Below, piece after piece: positions 32,842 to 44,549 of a stretch of 64,000 bases of DNA. The stretch is from positions 2,418,001-2,482,000 of the forward strand of contig JAWZSP010000004.1 of the NCBI GenBank assembly GCA_034401135.1. Direction: 5' to 3'. Both the position numbers and the translations under genes were made by a program. The first letter of the stretch is position 1; each line of letters begins with the position of its first letter. The notes beneath the pieces are model-generated. The model made no database searches. It was not told the DNA's origin and saw only the letters and a program-made list of their open reading frames with translations. The DNA comes from Volutella citrinella. Lineage: Eukaryota; Ascomycota; Sordariomycetes; Hypocreales; Nectriaceae.

Positions 32842-34830
32842 TTATAGAAAACCACCCTTGGTGCCAATGACGCCTACGCTATTTCGCCATCCGCAGGCTT
32901 TGGCATCAGGCCAGTCCCGGTTTCGGGGTGCTGTTCCGTTTTCTCGCGGATTCAAAGTTGTGCGGGGGAAGGGCGCATGCTGGGTATCGACCTCAATGCT
33001 TCCCCTGCTACTCCCCCCACTATTGTTCGTCTGGACGAGCAGTAAGCTGCTGGTGCTCGATAGCCTCTTGGTGAACTCGGTGAAACTCAACCTTTTGTTG
33101 CTCGACAATGACTGGCGTTTATCTCCATCTGGTCGAATGGTGCCGTCCTCGGATGCCCGGTTAGAGGAAGATCCGATATCCAAGTTGCCCATGGCGGACG
33201 CCAGCTGTGACGTGCTGTTCATTCTCTGGGATGGATTCGGGCGACTATTTACGTGTGCAGTGTGAGGTCGGATGGGGGAAGTTGGCAATACTTGGTCCTT
33301 GTGCGCATTGGCGGCAGCATTTGAGCCTGATGATGCCGCAGAGATGGATGGTCGTCCATTTTCATGACGGCCAGTAATGAATTGCAGGGCTCGCTGCGTG
33401 GTGGGAGGAATCAATGCCGGTCCACGTCGCTCAGGGACTCCGCCGTAGGCGTCTTCATCAGACCCATCCGAATCTGCATCCTGTTCGTCTTCGGAGCTAT
33501 CAGACGCTTCAAAGGCGCTTCGCATTGCCAGCTGCTGTGCCTTATCAGCCGCCTCCTTCTGTTTCCTTTTGTCATCAGCTTCTCTCATCAGTGCTTCAAA
33601 TCTCGCGAGGGAGCTGAGTTTCTCTTCTCCTGGCATATCTCGATCAGATCCAGGGATGCAGCGCATTTGGAACGCCCTGTCCAGGATGGTCTCGCGAGGC
33701 GCGGGGGGCGAGCTGGATTCTCCGGGCATATGGGATTGGGCCGTTTGTGAGCTGATGCTATCTCGGCCCCTAATGGGTGAGCTCATAGTGGACGATCGGC
33801 CCTGGGCGGAAGTCCAGCCCTCGATGAATTCTCCTTGGTAGTCCCCCGTTGTGGTCACGGGAGATGGCAGGTCAGTGGGGAGAACAGTAGTGTAGTGCTG
33901 GCCAGGGATAGGGAATGACATCTGTTGAATGGGATAATTCGAGCTGGAGGGCGATGAAACATCACTCCTCTTGGAGCGGAGGCTCGGCGATTCAGAGCTA
34001 AAGGTGAGAGGGCGTTCGCGAGTGCTAGTAGAATGCGTGTTGGACGAGCTCTTGTGTTGGAGAGAGCGCATATCAGACCGGCCCCCTTGATTGCCGCTAG
34101 TGGGGCGAGGGAAGTAGTCGGCGTTGTCGCGAGATCGCGGCGCGAATGGGTTCGAGAACTGGGGTGACATGGGGCTATCGGGGCTCATGGGGCTCATGGG
34201 TGTCATGGGCACCTTTTTGGACATGATGAAGCGCGCCCAATCATGCAGGCTGGGATGGTGGTCATCGGGGGGTGTCCTGAACCACAGAGTGGTGGCGCTT
34301 GGCTCTTTGCTCGAGGAGATCAGGCCCGCAGCTCGGCTAGAACGACGCTTTCGCTCCTTATCTGATATATTAATGACGAGGGTAGGAAGAACGGGCCCTT
34401 GTTTTCGGTGGGCGAGCATTTGAACCTGGCAGTCGGTAATGGAATTAACAGTCCATGCTTGGCTCGGTTCGGTATCCTCCTGCAAAACGTGGTAATGTTA
34501 GCCTCGGCTGTCGATGTCGATTGGGGGCATCGCACCTTGTGCTTATAAACGTAGAGACAGCATTCGTCCATGGGCCCTTTGGCGAACGTCTTGGGCCCAA
34601 CGCTATTGTTGCGACTGCTCGAGACCAACTGAGAGTAGCTGGGGCCACCCTGCCCGCCACCGGCATTGCGACGTCCTACAACGACATACCGTGCCTTGGG
34701 TCAGTGTTAGTGTTTGCCTGCCAAAGGGCGAAAGGATGATAAAAAGAGGTAGGCATGCCTTCCAAACCGCCCGGCCCAGGATCTGCCCTCGGTCGGGGGG
34801 GACCATCAGTACACCATCCAAGGTGTCCAT
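32842..34830 (-). CDS. PH-domain protein with long Ser/Pro-rich disordered tail
   Basis: Predicted 622 residues in three exons: 34830-34759, 34694-34536 and 34479-32842. The N-terminal 150 residues have the order of a pleckstrin-homology fold: GRAVWKARYVVVGRR (strands 1-2), DECCLYVYKHK, AWTVNSITDCQVQMLAHRK, PTLVINISD, TTLWFRTPPDDHHPSLHDWARFI (last strand and C-terminal helix with its Trp). This suggests membrane phosphoinositide or protein binding. The remainder is disordered, with MTPMSPMSPDSPMSP repeats, a short charged coiled segment (RFEALMREADDKRKQKEAADKAQQ), an acidic run and a terminal GVIGTKGGFL. Intron 1 (34695-34758) needs a GC donor; intron 2 (56 nt) is a standard GT-AG. The specific function is not recognised. 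Confidence 0.65.
34695..34758 (-). other. Putative GC-AG intron in the PH-domain gene
   Basis: 64 nt joining VWK to ARYVVVG. The donor reads AAG|GCATGC and the acceptor CCCAAG, with CTAAC 11 nt before it. A TGA lies directly before the acceptor in the downstream frame, so the intron or a separate start is required. The donor is weaker than the GCAAGT consensus. Confidence 0.4.
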
Positions 34831-35865
34831 GACTGTGTCGAATGCGAGGTTGCGCTTGTGGTTGCCGAGAGTGCTACAGTCGATGGAGGACACGACTAGA
34901 GGCGCAATAAGAAACACAGATCAAACAGCTCAAGGTTGCATCATGAAGGGAATTGGCCAGCGTCTGAGGGTAGAGAGACGAGCTGATGTGAGTCGGTCGA
35001 GCTGGTAGGCTGATCTGAACGCAAGGCCTGCATGAGAAAGCGCCGACGCTCCACTAGAGGACCTTTGCGTGTTGCGTTGGAATCAACCAGGCGAGGCCGT
35101 GAATTAGAGGAGTGGAGGAGAAAATGTGTAGCGGTCGGGTCGGTGGCGAAAAACAGCCTGCAGTATGATCGGAGGTTCTGCGCAAACGGAGAGCGGCGGC
35201 GACTCGTTCGTTGGAGAAAGGGTCCGTAGTGAAGGCAAATTGGTGGCGGGGTGACAGGAGGTACCTTGAGTACCTGGGCTACCGACAGAGCGCAAGAAGG
35301 AGCAGGACGAGGCGGACAGAAGCCGAAATGCCACAAAGAAAAAGAAGAAGAGGCCGCAGCACAAGGCAGCACGCGATGGGGTGCAACTGAGAATATGCCC
35401 AACTTGCCAAAGCAAAGGCGCAGGCAGAATAATAACCAAAGACGGGAGAGGGTGGCAATGGACGAATGGCGGATGTGGGTGTAGGGATTGGCTCTGCTTG
35501 GATGCGGGCACGGGCAGCACGGGAAGCGGCGAGGAGAATTTGGGGGGCACTCCCATGGTACATCCCTGAGAGAGTCGTCACTGATGTACATCGGGAGCTA
35601 GGTACCACTGCCAAATGTTAGTATGATGAGGTACAACACACACCACAAGACCGTAGTGCCGGGAGGAACAGACACCGGACGGAATGGAATGTATGTCAGT
35701 CCCAGACTCCCCCGGCCTCAGCCAGGTTGAGGCAGTTGACCCCTGTTGAGCCTGCAACTACTGGGGCAATCCCAGGGCCCATCCATCCCACTCCACGCTA
35801 GGTAGGTACCTTACTTGTCAGGCAAGCCCAGGCCTGAGCAAGCAGCAACATCCATGATTCCTTGG

Positions 35866-35878
35866 CCCCCCCCCCCCC
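35866..35878. repeat. C13 homopolymer run
   Basis: Thirteen consecutive C's in non-coding DNA. The run length may vary or be a sequencing uncertainty. Confidence 0.9.
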
Positions 35879-36280
35879 ATCCCAGCGGGTGGACCGGGCT
35901 GGCACGCGGTTTCTCAAGGCTAGGCCCACTGGTCCGCGCGAGGCCGGGATGCTAAAGCAGGTACCTGTCGACCGGCGCTGGGGAGGCGAAATTACAGTAT
36001 CCGTAATCGCTTCGGCCCTCCTGAGCCTCCTGGCGCCCCTCGTGCATGCGACCCGCTAGAGGAAACAGACCAGGGTGCTGAGTGACGACAAACGACCTGC
36101 CATCCCCAAAGCACCGACCTGCAATGCAAGACTAGTAGGATTAATATCCAGATAGGAATTAGGGTCGGACAGGTGACTACTAGTACTTATTACATGCCGA
36201 GACCAACACAGCAAACGGGGCAGAGAAAAACAGAGGACCGTAAGCAATCATTAGCAGGCGCGTTGGTCACTCTAGTGCCA

Positions 36281-36318
36281 ACCTTAGGTACCTACCTTAG
36301 GTAAGTGAGGTAAGTACC
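36281..36318. repeat. Clustered TTAGGTA/TACCTAA inverted and direct repeats
   Basis: CTTAGGTACCTACCTTAGG is followed by TAAGTGAGGTAAGTACC. The unit TTAGGTA and its complement recur in both orientations within 38 nt. Related palindromes occur at 21685-21694 (TAGGTACCTA), 35803-35813 and 35958-35967 (CAGGTACCTG). Confidence 0.7.
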
Positions 36319-39300
36319 CATCAGCATCGTGCTTGCCTGCCTTTCTTCGAGAAAGGGGGCATCGGCTCAGCCATCATCATCAACCCGTTACATCGATCAT
36401 CCCTAGTGCCACCCGCGCACGAGGCCTGGGTGCCCAAGCGCCAATCCAATACCACCCACCACCAGGCTACCATTGACCACTGGCTCGCCCGTAGTGGTGG
36501 TCCGGAGCCGGAGCCGAACGAGCGCAGCATCTGTGAGAATCAAAGGCCTCTCCATCCCTCCTCTCGCGGGAGTGTCAAGCTACTACGTATGTACCTTGGG
36601 CCATTGATTTCTTCCCCCACTTGGGTGTCATCAGCCTTGACCGAGGCCTTCCCCTCGTGGCAAAGGTGGCCTAGCTCCATCATGAACAGACGTATCAGTT
36701 TATTCTGAAATGCCGATGCTACGACCCCCTGGGAATGCGTGCGGTTGCTGGTGTAGCGAGGGCCAAGATGCTTGGTTGTAACCCCTTCGCCAAGTTAGTA
36801 TTCTCTTACCACCACCACAAGTCTGCATTCATATGGTTTATGGCTCCAACCCATGCCCATTGGCGCTCTCATGCAGCGTCGGTATACCACACAAGGTAAC
36901 CGGGACAGGGATACCGTTTCTGGATGCCACAGGACGCTCTTTGGGTAATATTTGGGCCTTGGCTGCCGTCGGAGATGTCTTGCGCATGCCGTTCCGGTCC
37001 TAGCATCTGCACGCAGGTCACCAGTAGGACACTCATGCTGAAAAAGAATAGGCCCTTGGAGGCGCCTGTGACCATCCCTATTGTCGGCCATTGATGACAC
37101 TGTTCCCCAAGCCTCCCTGCTGCGCCAGGCCGCCGAGGACAAAGAGACCATTGCTTCGACGGACCTGCGAGCGACCTTAGTCTCTCCTTTTTGCAGGATG
37201 CACCATGGATCCATGCATGGCGGTGCGGACGGCGGCTTCATGTTGTCCCTTTGTTCCTTGAAATGGTTGGTGTCTGTCCATGGAGCGGCGAAACTGTGCC
37301 ATGCGGCTGGGGACTGTCGGTTGGAACTTGGAGCATGACTTCATCTTCCATGCTGCCAATGAGCCCCGGTCCCGGGACTCGATTCAGCACTGCTTGGTGT
37401 CGGACATTTCGTATTCTTCAGGCTTAGCGCTGTTTACCCAGGAGAAAAGGCTCGGGATCAACGACTGGGCTCCGTTGTTAGTGTCTCAAGGACTGCCGCT
37501 CAGCCATCAAACACCACGCTCGCCCAAAGCCCATCCGAGGATATGCTCATCGCTGCATGTCAGCCAGCAACCGTCCAACGAGCGGCCGCTCGTGGTTGAG
37601 GGCTATTGGCGAGCTGCGATGGACTGTCTGATCAACTGGTCCCCTCAGCGAACATCCGCTACTACCCTTGCGCCTCCCCGTTTCAGACTCCCGACTGACA
37701 GCCTGGGAGCCCCAACCAGCCAATCCAGGGGAGGGATGATCCTGCCTGCATGGTCTGGGAACTCGTGGATCCTGGATGCGGAAAGCAATAATAGAGCGCC
37801 GTGTGCTGACGAACTATGCAGGATGCACTTGGCTCATCGCCGCCACCCCCTTCCTCAGCGACGCGAAAATCGTCTCCAGAATTTGGGCAGTTTCAGACCA
37901 ACCTTCCGCGACAAGTTTACTATTACTAAGAGAAGACAATACTAATACCACTCAATCCCCGAGGTATAAGTTACAGAGTCCAAGGCCGGGGAGACCATGT
38001 TTGGGCGGTGTTCGCACATGCTCGATATCGACATCTCTCATGCAACGGCGGACGAACGCACAGACACAGTCTAAGCAAAACCCGACGGCGAGGAAATCGC
38101 TCAATCAATCTAAGACACCCAAGCACTGTGGAAAATGACAAAGGGCCTTTACCCATCAAGCCACGCTCTCAAACGGCAAAGGTCAGAACGGCGGACCAGG
38201 AGGGCGGCAGGGCCTGTGCCCAGGGAACCACGGCCGATCGATCCCAAGAGGGCTTAAATAAAAACGAAATAGAGGCATTCAACGTCACAGCAGCGAAAAG
38301 TCAAGGCCAGCAGCTCCTGATTGCGTGGCATACTAAATTTCCATTGCAGGCGACCATGACATCGCAGAACATCGAAGAGCCCGGTGAATTCATCCTCGTG
38401 GTATTGCCTCAAGCTATGCCCCTGGTCCCTCGCACCAACGCCGCGGCCCCATTCAGATCCCACGAAGCCACAAGCTCTCAAGATGGAGAAGCCGCAGTTC
38501 AAGCGTCATGCGGGTTAGCAAGAACACGCACAATTAGTCGGCTTGCCAGGATAGTGATCCACCAGACCAGCCACCAAAGGACCCTCCCGTGCCCTGTCAT
38601 TTCAAGTGATGCTCCAAACTCCCAAGTTCAACCCTGGTGACCCTAATAATCGTCTCACTGACTGGCGATCATTCCTCGGCACTCGCCCTGCTGCTGCAGC
38701 GCCGAAGCGCCTCGCAGCCATTGCGGGAATACTCAATCCACATCGACCTTGCTCGACATGATCGGAGTGGGGATCGACTCGATGCCACATTGAGATCTGC
38801 CGATGCCGTATTTCAATGAAGGCAGAGCTACATAGGAATCTTCCTGCATACGTGCTTATCAACTACAGTGACTAGTGGACTAGAGTGTTTGATACCCATG
38901 GTTGCGCCGCAAGGGCAATGATGCCCGCCATCATTGAGATCAGTCAAGACGGGCGCCTCGTTCTGGAAAGTTGTCTGATCAGGTCCACGAGTCAACATTG
39001 GAAGATGGCGGAGCATCAATCATATCCAAACACACAGCGCATTGCGGGATAAGTTACCCGGCCCCAGTCTTCTTTTTTTTTTTCATCCCGTGGCATGTTC
39101 TTCACTTTGTAGTTCTAGGAGGGCTAAAACGCAGACCGGTCACCGACTCACGATCAGACTCCCATGCGGAAAGGCGCGGTGGCGTGCCCAAAAGTCTCCA
39201 TGTGGCTTGATGTTGAAAGCCCGAATAGCCCACCTTGGTGAGGTGGTCCAGCCCCTGTCCTGGGAGAGCGGTGCCACGAGACTAGTGCGAGTTGCGAGGG

Positions 39301-40295
39301 GCTCCTGCTCACCTGTGGTCGACGAATACCAACAATGGACTCGGGACCAAGGATGAATAGACTGGACGACATTGGTGGCGCGGGACAGGCACTTGCCTTG
39401 GCCGGGCTGGCCCGTCGACGCTCTCCATCAATATCGGGCCATGCGAAGGCGGGTGTTGGAGGAGAAAGGCATTCAACCATGCCTGCTTGGTGGTGGCTCT
39501 GTCTCCGGAATCGTTTCCTGGAACCCGGAAACTCTTGCTGAGGGGAATATTTGTCTCCTCTCTCTGTTGGTGGCGTTGGCGGCGAGTATTGATGCGAGAC
39601 TTTGACCATGGTTGCTTTTGCACCTCCCAGATGCCCGCACGGCACTTCCCTTCCCCACACGTTCAACGCCTTTCCGCCCTGTCTACTAAATTACTGGCCG
39701 GTGATGCGAACTAAGTTGTCGATCCAGCTCGAGCGCTGGCTGGTGGTCGCACTGACGAATACGGCAATGCATCTCTTATCACACAGGACGCAGGTGAGCC
39801 CTTGCTGGACAACAAAGAAACTCGCCGAGACATTGGCTTTTGACCCGCATGCGCCATGCAACCAATTGAGGTCGATGGCCAACCCGGTCAAAGGACCGAC
39901 CTATGCCTCCAAGCCAGCATGCTCATCAAGCGCTTCAGCACATGCTTCACCACGCTGCGTCACTCGACCTTGTACGATAGTATATCAGCAAATGGTGACC
40001 CAAACCCAAAAAGATAATCAACCACCAAAGGGCGCGCGAAGCCACCAAGACCCGGCACGCTTCCTAATAGCGACTGGGACATATTACATGCAAGCATATT
40101 GTTCTGCAGGCGAGACAATTAGCCCCTGCATAAGGAGTACCGTCGTTCTAGAAGAGCTGGCGCAGGGCCCCCACTCAGGCCGTCCGCGGGGCGTTCCCCA
40201 ACGACAATGGATTCATTGGAACCTCCATGGGCTCCATGGGCTAGGCGAAATACAGGGAAGCCGTGTACGGGGCAAGGTCACGCAACTCTTCCATA

Positions 40296-40318
40296 CCTTG
40301 CCTTGCCTCGCCTTGCTT
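40296..40318. repeat. Imperfect CCTTG pentamer repeat
   Basis: About four to five degenerate CCTTG/CCTCG units in tandem in non-coding DNA. Confidence 0.7.
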
Positions 40319-42103
40319 GAGCCTGCCTCGTCCCAAAAATGACTTGGGTGAGGACTCCAAGAGGCCTAGTCTGGCTCGAGTCTGGCTGACCGCTTGTTCC
40401 CATAATCAACATGCGCAGACCTCTTGCCCGTCCGCCCACCCGTTAAATCATTTCGCAAAGGGGCTGGGCGAGTCTTTGATGGCCGACCATGGCTGGCGCC
40501 TGCGGGTCGGATGGAGTCAGGTCAGTGGGTGGTCGAAGGTCGCATGCGAATGGCGTGCCTTGGACTGTGCCTCACCAGCGTCATCGCCTAATGACCCGCG
40601 TCTCGACCGCTCTCGGGATCACATCATGCAGGTACAGCCTCCAGTGGACGTATCATGTACGATGTCTGTTACCCAGCGATGCTGCACACGCGTGCCTCTC
40701 CCCGTGTAGTACCCAATGTAGGGTTCTATTCCCATGGCCGGGATTGGATGCTATGCGCTATCGGCAGTGGGTAGACATGAATCCATCATCCATGGCCACA
40801 GTGTCAACTGGTGCCCACGCTCGATGTGCATCATAGCATCCGTGGCTCCCAGCATCTCCATTGTCGGACGCAGGGCCACTTCGGAACAAAGAATGCATGA
40901 GTGGACCTGTCATGGCGGCTGCGGTGGGATTCCGGGCATCCATCCACGGGGTCGCCCTCCAACCCGTGCAACCACATCAGTCCCCAGCGGACGAACCCAT
41001 GCATACGTGAAGACTGCCACGCATAATATTGTCTTGGCTAGCCAGTGGCCATGTCCAGCGACGTCAGGGCGAGTAAAAGCGCGATTGGATCCCATGCGCC
41101 TCGTTGGGTGAAAGGTGACAGGCTCGGCTCAGCTGCTCGCTAAAGTTGCAACTCACCGGAGTCGCCTCGCCGGAGAGCCGCAGCGCGACGCCAAGATGGT
41201 GTGGGTAGGCGCATCCAACCCAGAGAGGCTACTACGACTACGCGTGTGCCAATATGTACGGTAACGGCGAAGTTCGTTGACAGATACAGCTGCAAGTGGG
41301 CCCACGGCCGCCCACGTTTGTCCATTTCAGCTGTTGAGGGGGCGGTGGGAGCCACTCGTCGTCTCTTCTCTCCTGCGGGAGTCGACGGATCGTTTAGTCG
41401 CCGGAGGGATGGGATTCTGGGGTGCTTCTAGGGCGGCAATGGCTGCATGGCATTCTTCCCTGGCAGACCTCACCAAGGACCACCCTGGCTTCTCGTGTCC
41501 AATGCCATTCCGGAAGAGTTGTGAGCTGTGACAGCACTTATCTCACACAGCTACCGTGCAGTATTAGCTACTACTTACTGTATCCGCACGCAACCTGAAT
41601 AAGCCGAGTGCGGGTGGGGAGAATGAGAACTGACAACCATCAATGTCAAAACGGCACGAGGGACCCTTTCGAATTGGCCACTGGCCCGGTAACACCCTGA
41701 CAGGAGTAGAATTGATTAATAGCTTGCATGCATGATGGTCCGCCAGTCTAATTACCGCGAAACAAGACTACAGACCGAGGAACCCGAATGCTGACCTATT
41801 CGTCAAGACTCATGAACCACCCAGCGCTCCAACGCCCAGAAACAGTAAGATAATAAAACGAGCACTCGTGTAGCATTGCAGTCCCTGTCTCCTCCATACC
41901 CAATCTTCTGCAGATGATAAGCCATGCCAACAAACCTAGCGGAGGGGAAGTGTCGCTCACACAGCCCCGAGTCGTCTGCTATATGCAGCAGTTACTCAGC
42001 ATAAGATATCCATGTCTGCCCTCCATAATCGGTCTCACGAGGCTTGCTCCTGCATAATCATTTCCAAGAATACACACTCAATCAAAGAGGCAGCTATTAC
42101 CGC

Positions 42104-44082
42104 TCAAGCCTCCAACTCCGTATTGCTCCATCCATTTGAGTCCCGATGGTAGTGAGCCCGAATCTCGTAAGTCTTTGCCTTATTGGACCAACTAGTCGTC
42201 ATGGTCAGCTTCTGAGCAGGAATCGGGTGCGTGCTGGGGGTAACCCAGCATGGCAACTCACATTTTGACACGGCCATCGTCCCCGCATGAAGCCAGCATG
42301 AATGGGTTGGTTGGGTTCCATGCCACGGCATTGCATCGAGGATGGTGTCCCGACAAACGCTCTACAGGCGCCCCCGTGTTCTTGTGCCAGATGAGGATAT
42401 TGCCATCCTCACTGCCACTCAGGACGAAGCTCTCGTTTGGCCCTCCAAACGAGCTTCGAATCAGATACTCACCACCAGTGTGGCCCAAGAACTTCTGGAC
42501 GGCGTTGCGCGTAATGAGATCAATCAGCTGCGCTTCGCCATCGCGCTTGTTGACAAGCAGGTACCGCGAGTCCTGAGTAATGCTAACCGATGTTGGCCGG
42601 GCCTTGAACTCCATTTCAAACTCAAGCTCCCGCGTCAGAGCGTTGTAGACGTGGAGCGTTGCCACATCATCGACGGCCACAAGCCACCGGCCATCCGAGG
42701 ATCCGCAGAGATCTTGCACACGATGCTTCTTACCCCAATCGTATACTTCGTCGTCGTGCACGTTAAAGGTACAGAGACTGTGGTTGAGGTCCAAGGTGCC
42801 AATAATGAAGGACTGGCTGTCGCGAGACCAGACACAACAGCTGACAGGTTCTTCGAATCGCCGAAGCTTCCTCAACAGCGATCCCGTCTGCCGCACATTG
42901 TCAGTTATCGCTCAGTCTACCGTGCCGAAGCAAATATCTCACCTTGGCATCCCATAATCGCGCATACTTGTCCTGCGAGCAGCAGACAATCATGGAATCA
43001 TCAGGGCTGAAAGAAATATTGCCAACGCCGCCGTCGTGATCGCTAAGAACTCGCACGACATTGAATGTCTTGGTGTCCCAGATAATAACCTGCTCCCGGT
43101 TCCCGCATGCGGCAAGTTTCGTGCCATCATGTGAGAACTGAACTTGCCAAATCTCTTCCCCGAGATCGGTGAGCTCGATAGCCACCTCGGTTGGAAAATT
43201 CCGTCGGTCACAGAAGTGGTCCGAGTACAGCGATGGTGATAGTGCCTCTGTGTGATAAAGACATGTATCAATCTGGCTCTGCTTGACCTGTTCTAGGAGA
43301 ACCGCCAGGCGGTGCTCTGGCAGCATGACTGATGGGGAGATGCACTCTACTCACGATTAGAAAGATGGAAAGGATATGCCAGGGGAGAAGAGAAGCAACT
43401 CACTGGATAACTCCGAGAGCAGGCGCTTTCGGGACTCGCCACGTGCCCCATCCCACTCCGCCTTGGCTTTCAAATCGGCCGTCGACCTGCACATAAGCAG
43501 ACTGGATAGGAAATGAAGCTTTGTAGTGTCTTGCGACAAGGGTGTAAGTTCTCCTCGCAGAACCATGAGGGCACCTGTTGTGTCTTTCTGCTCCAACAGC
43601 TCGAGGAACTTTTGCTGCCTGAGCCAGAACCTCATGCCATTCCGATCTGAGCCGGGTGCCAACACGAGCCCGTTCCCCTGACCCTCCGACTCACATGAGG
43701 CTCCGGAAAGTAGCTGCTCGGCGGCAGTCCACTCCCCATTCACTACGGCGGACCTGAAGCCGGCAACCGTGGCGCTCTCGAGCTCGTAGCCGCTCTCCTG
43801 ACTCACATTTTCGGCGGCAGTCTGATAGCCCATATCTGACAGTGCTTGTATGAGTAGACGGGTGACTTCCTGGCGGTCATGGCCAAAGTACGTTGGGAGC
43901 CGAGCGTCCGTAGCGGAAACAGCCTTATCTCTAGCAGATGACCCGTTTACGGCAGCGCTCGCCTTATGACCGTTTGTTACGCCGGCCGCCGGTGTCCGCA
44001 GCTGTTGAGAGGCGCCCGAACCATTGGAAAATCCAGATGCAACAGCGTTTTGGGGATCTGATGTGTCACTCTCGCCCATCAT
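42104..44082 (-). CDS. Gid7/WDR26-like WD40 subunit of the GID/CTLH ubiquitin ligase
   Basis: Homologue of yeast Gid7 and human WDR26, a WD40 subunit of the CTLH E3 ligase that in yeast degrades gluconeogenic enzymes. Exons: 44082-43404 (frame open further upstream), 43349-42943, 42887-42262 and 42191-42104. A LisH motif (RQEVTRLLIQALSDMGYQTAAENVSQESGYEL) and CTLH region precede the family block ISPSVMLPEHRLAVLLEQVK, then WD repeats from IWQVQFSHDGTKLAACG to MLASCGDDGRVKIWS. From 44082 the protein has 599 residues. The start is uncertain: the frame stays open for more than 450 nt upstream (Ser/Pro-rich, with an RRRRSLSP stretch) but has no ATG before a TAA near 44.6 kb. A longer form would need a hidden 5' exon or a non-AUG start. 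Confidence 0.85.
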
Positions 44083-44492
44083 GGTGTCGCCTCTTCTGCG
44101 CTTAGCCGCCGGCGTAGAGCGGTCCTGGCCAGCACCAGCTCCTGCGCTGCGAGGGAGCTCTAGCTGGGGGTCGAGTGACTGCTCGGGTGAGAGCGATCGC
44201 CTGCGTCTTCCGAGAAGCTGTGGCGGCAGTATGTGAGTGGGAGGGAGTCCAAGATGGGCAATCGAAGAATCTATATTCGCAGTGCCGGTCGGGGCTCGGC
44301 TCCGCAGCTGTTCGGGGTCTCGGGACGGCGTGTGGGAATAAGCAGTAGGTATGGAGGCAACCGTTTCCGTGTTCGAAGAGGTCGATGGGAGTTGCGGCGG
44401 CGCAGATGGGTTGTCGGGGGTGTGAATGGGAGGCGAAGGTACGCCGGAGGAGTCCAGATCGGCCACTCCGCGGTTTGGAGACCGCGGCTGAT

Positions 44493-44549
44493 TTAGATGG
44501 GATCTGGAACTGTGCGTATAGATGACCAAGGGTCGGAGGGCAGTGGCAT
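44493..44549 (-). other. Short upstream ORF in the Gid7 leader
   Basis: The only ATG I find on the minus strand between about 44.9 kb and the MM pair at 44082/44079 opens an 18-codon frame (MPLPSDPWSSIRTVPDPI then TAA). If transcription starts upstream of it, it would be a uORF that could reduce Gid7 translation. Alternatively it marks a true start whose exon is cut by an unrecognised intron. Confidence 0.35.

Larger units (their letters stand above)
34831..42103. other. 7.3 kb interval without a recognisable gene
   Basis: The first part (to about 35.6 kb) is pyrimidine rich on the minus strand and probably the leader and promoter of the PH-domain gene. From 35.6 to 42.1 kb I find only compositional ORFs, rich in Arg, Pro, Ser and His and overlapping on both strands. 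It contains a C13 run, a GGTACC palindrome cluster near 35.8-36.3 kb and a short CTTGC-type repeat near 40.3 kb. No transposase, reverse transcriptase or repeat termini were noticed. Confidence 0.5.

Noticed and set aside
34941..35591. 216-codon minus-strand ORF upstream of the PH-domain gene
   Set aside because: Pyrimidine-rich leader-type sequence translating to Pro/Ser/Cys/Leu runs, with no domain and no sensible splice to the PH exon.
37280..37945. 221-codon plus-strand ORF in the large gene-poor interval
   Set aside because: No domain, mixed low-information composition and overlapping ORFs in other frames. I could not distinguish it from chance.
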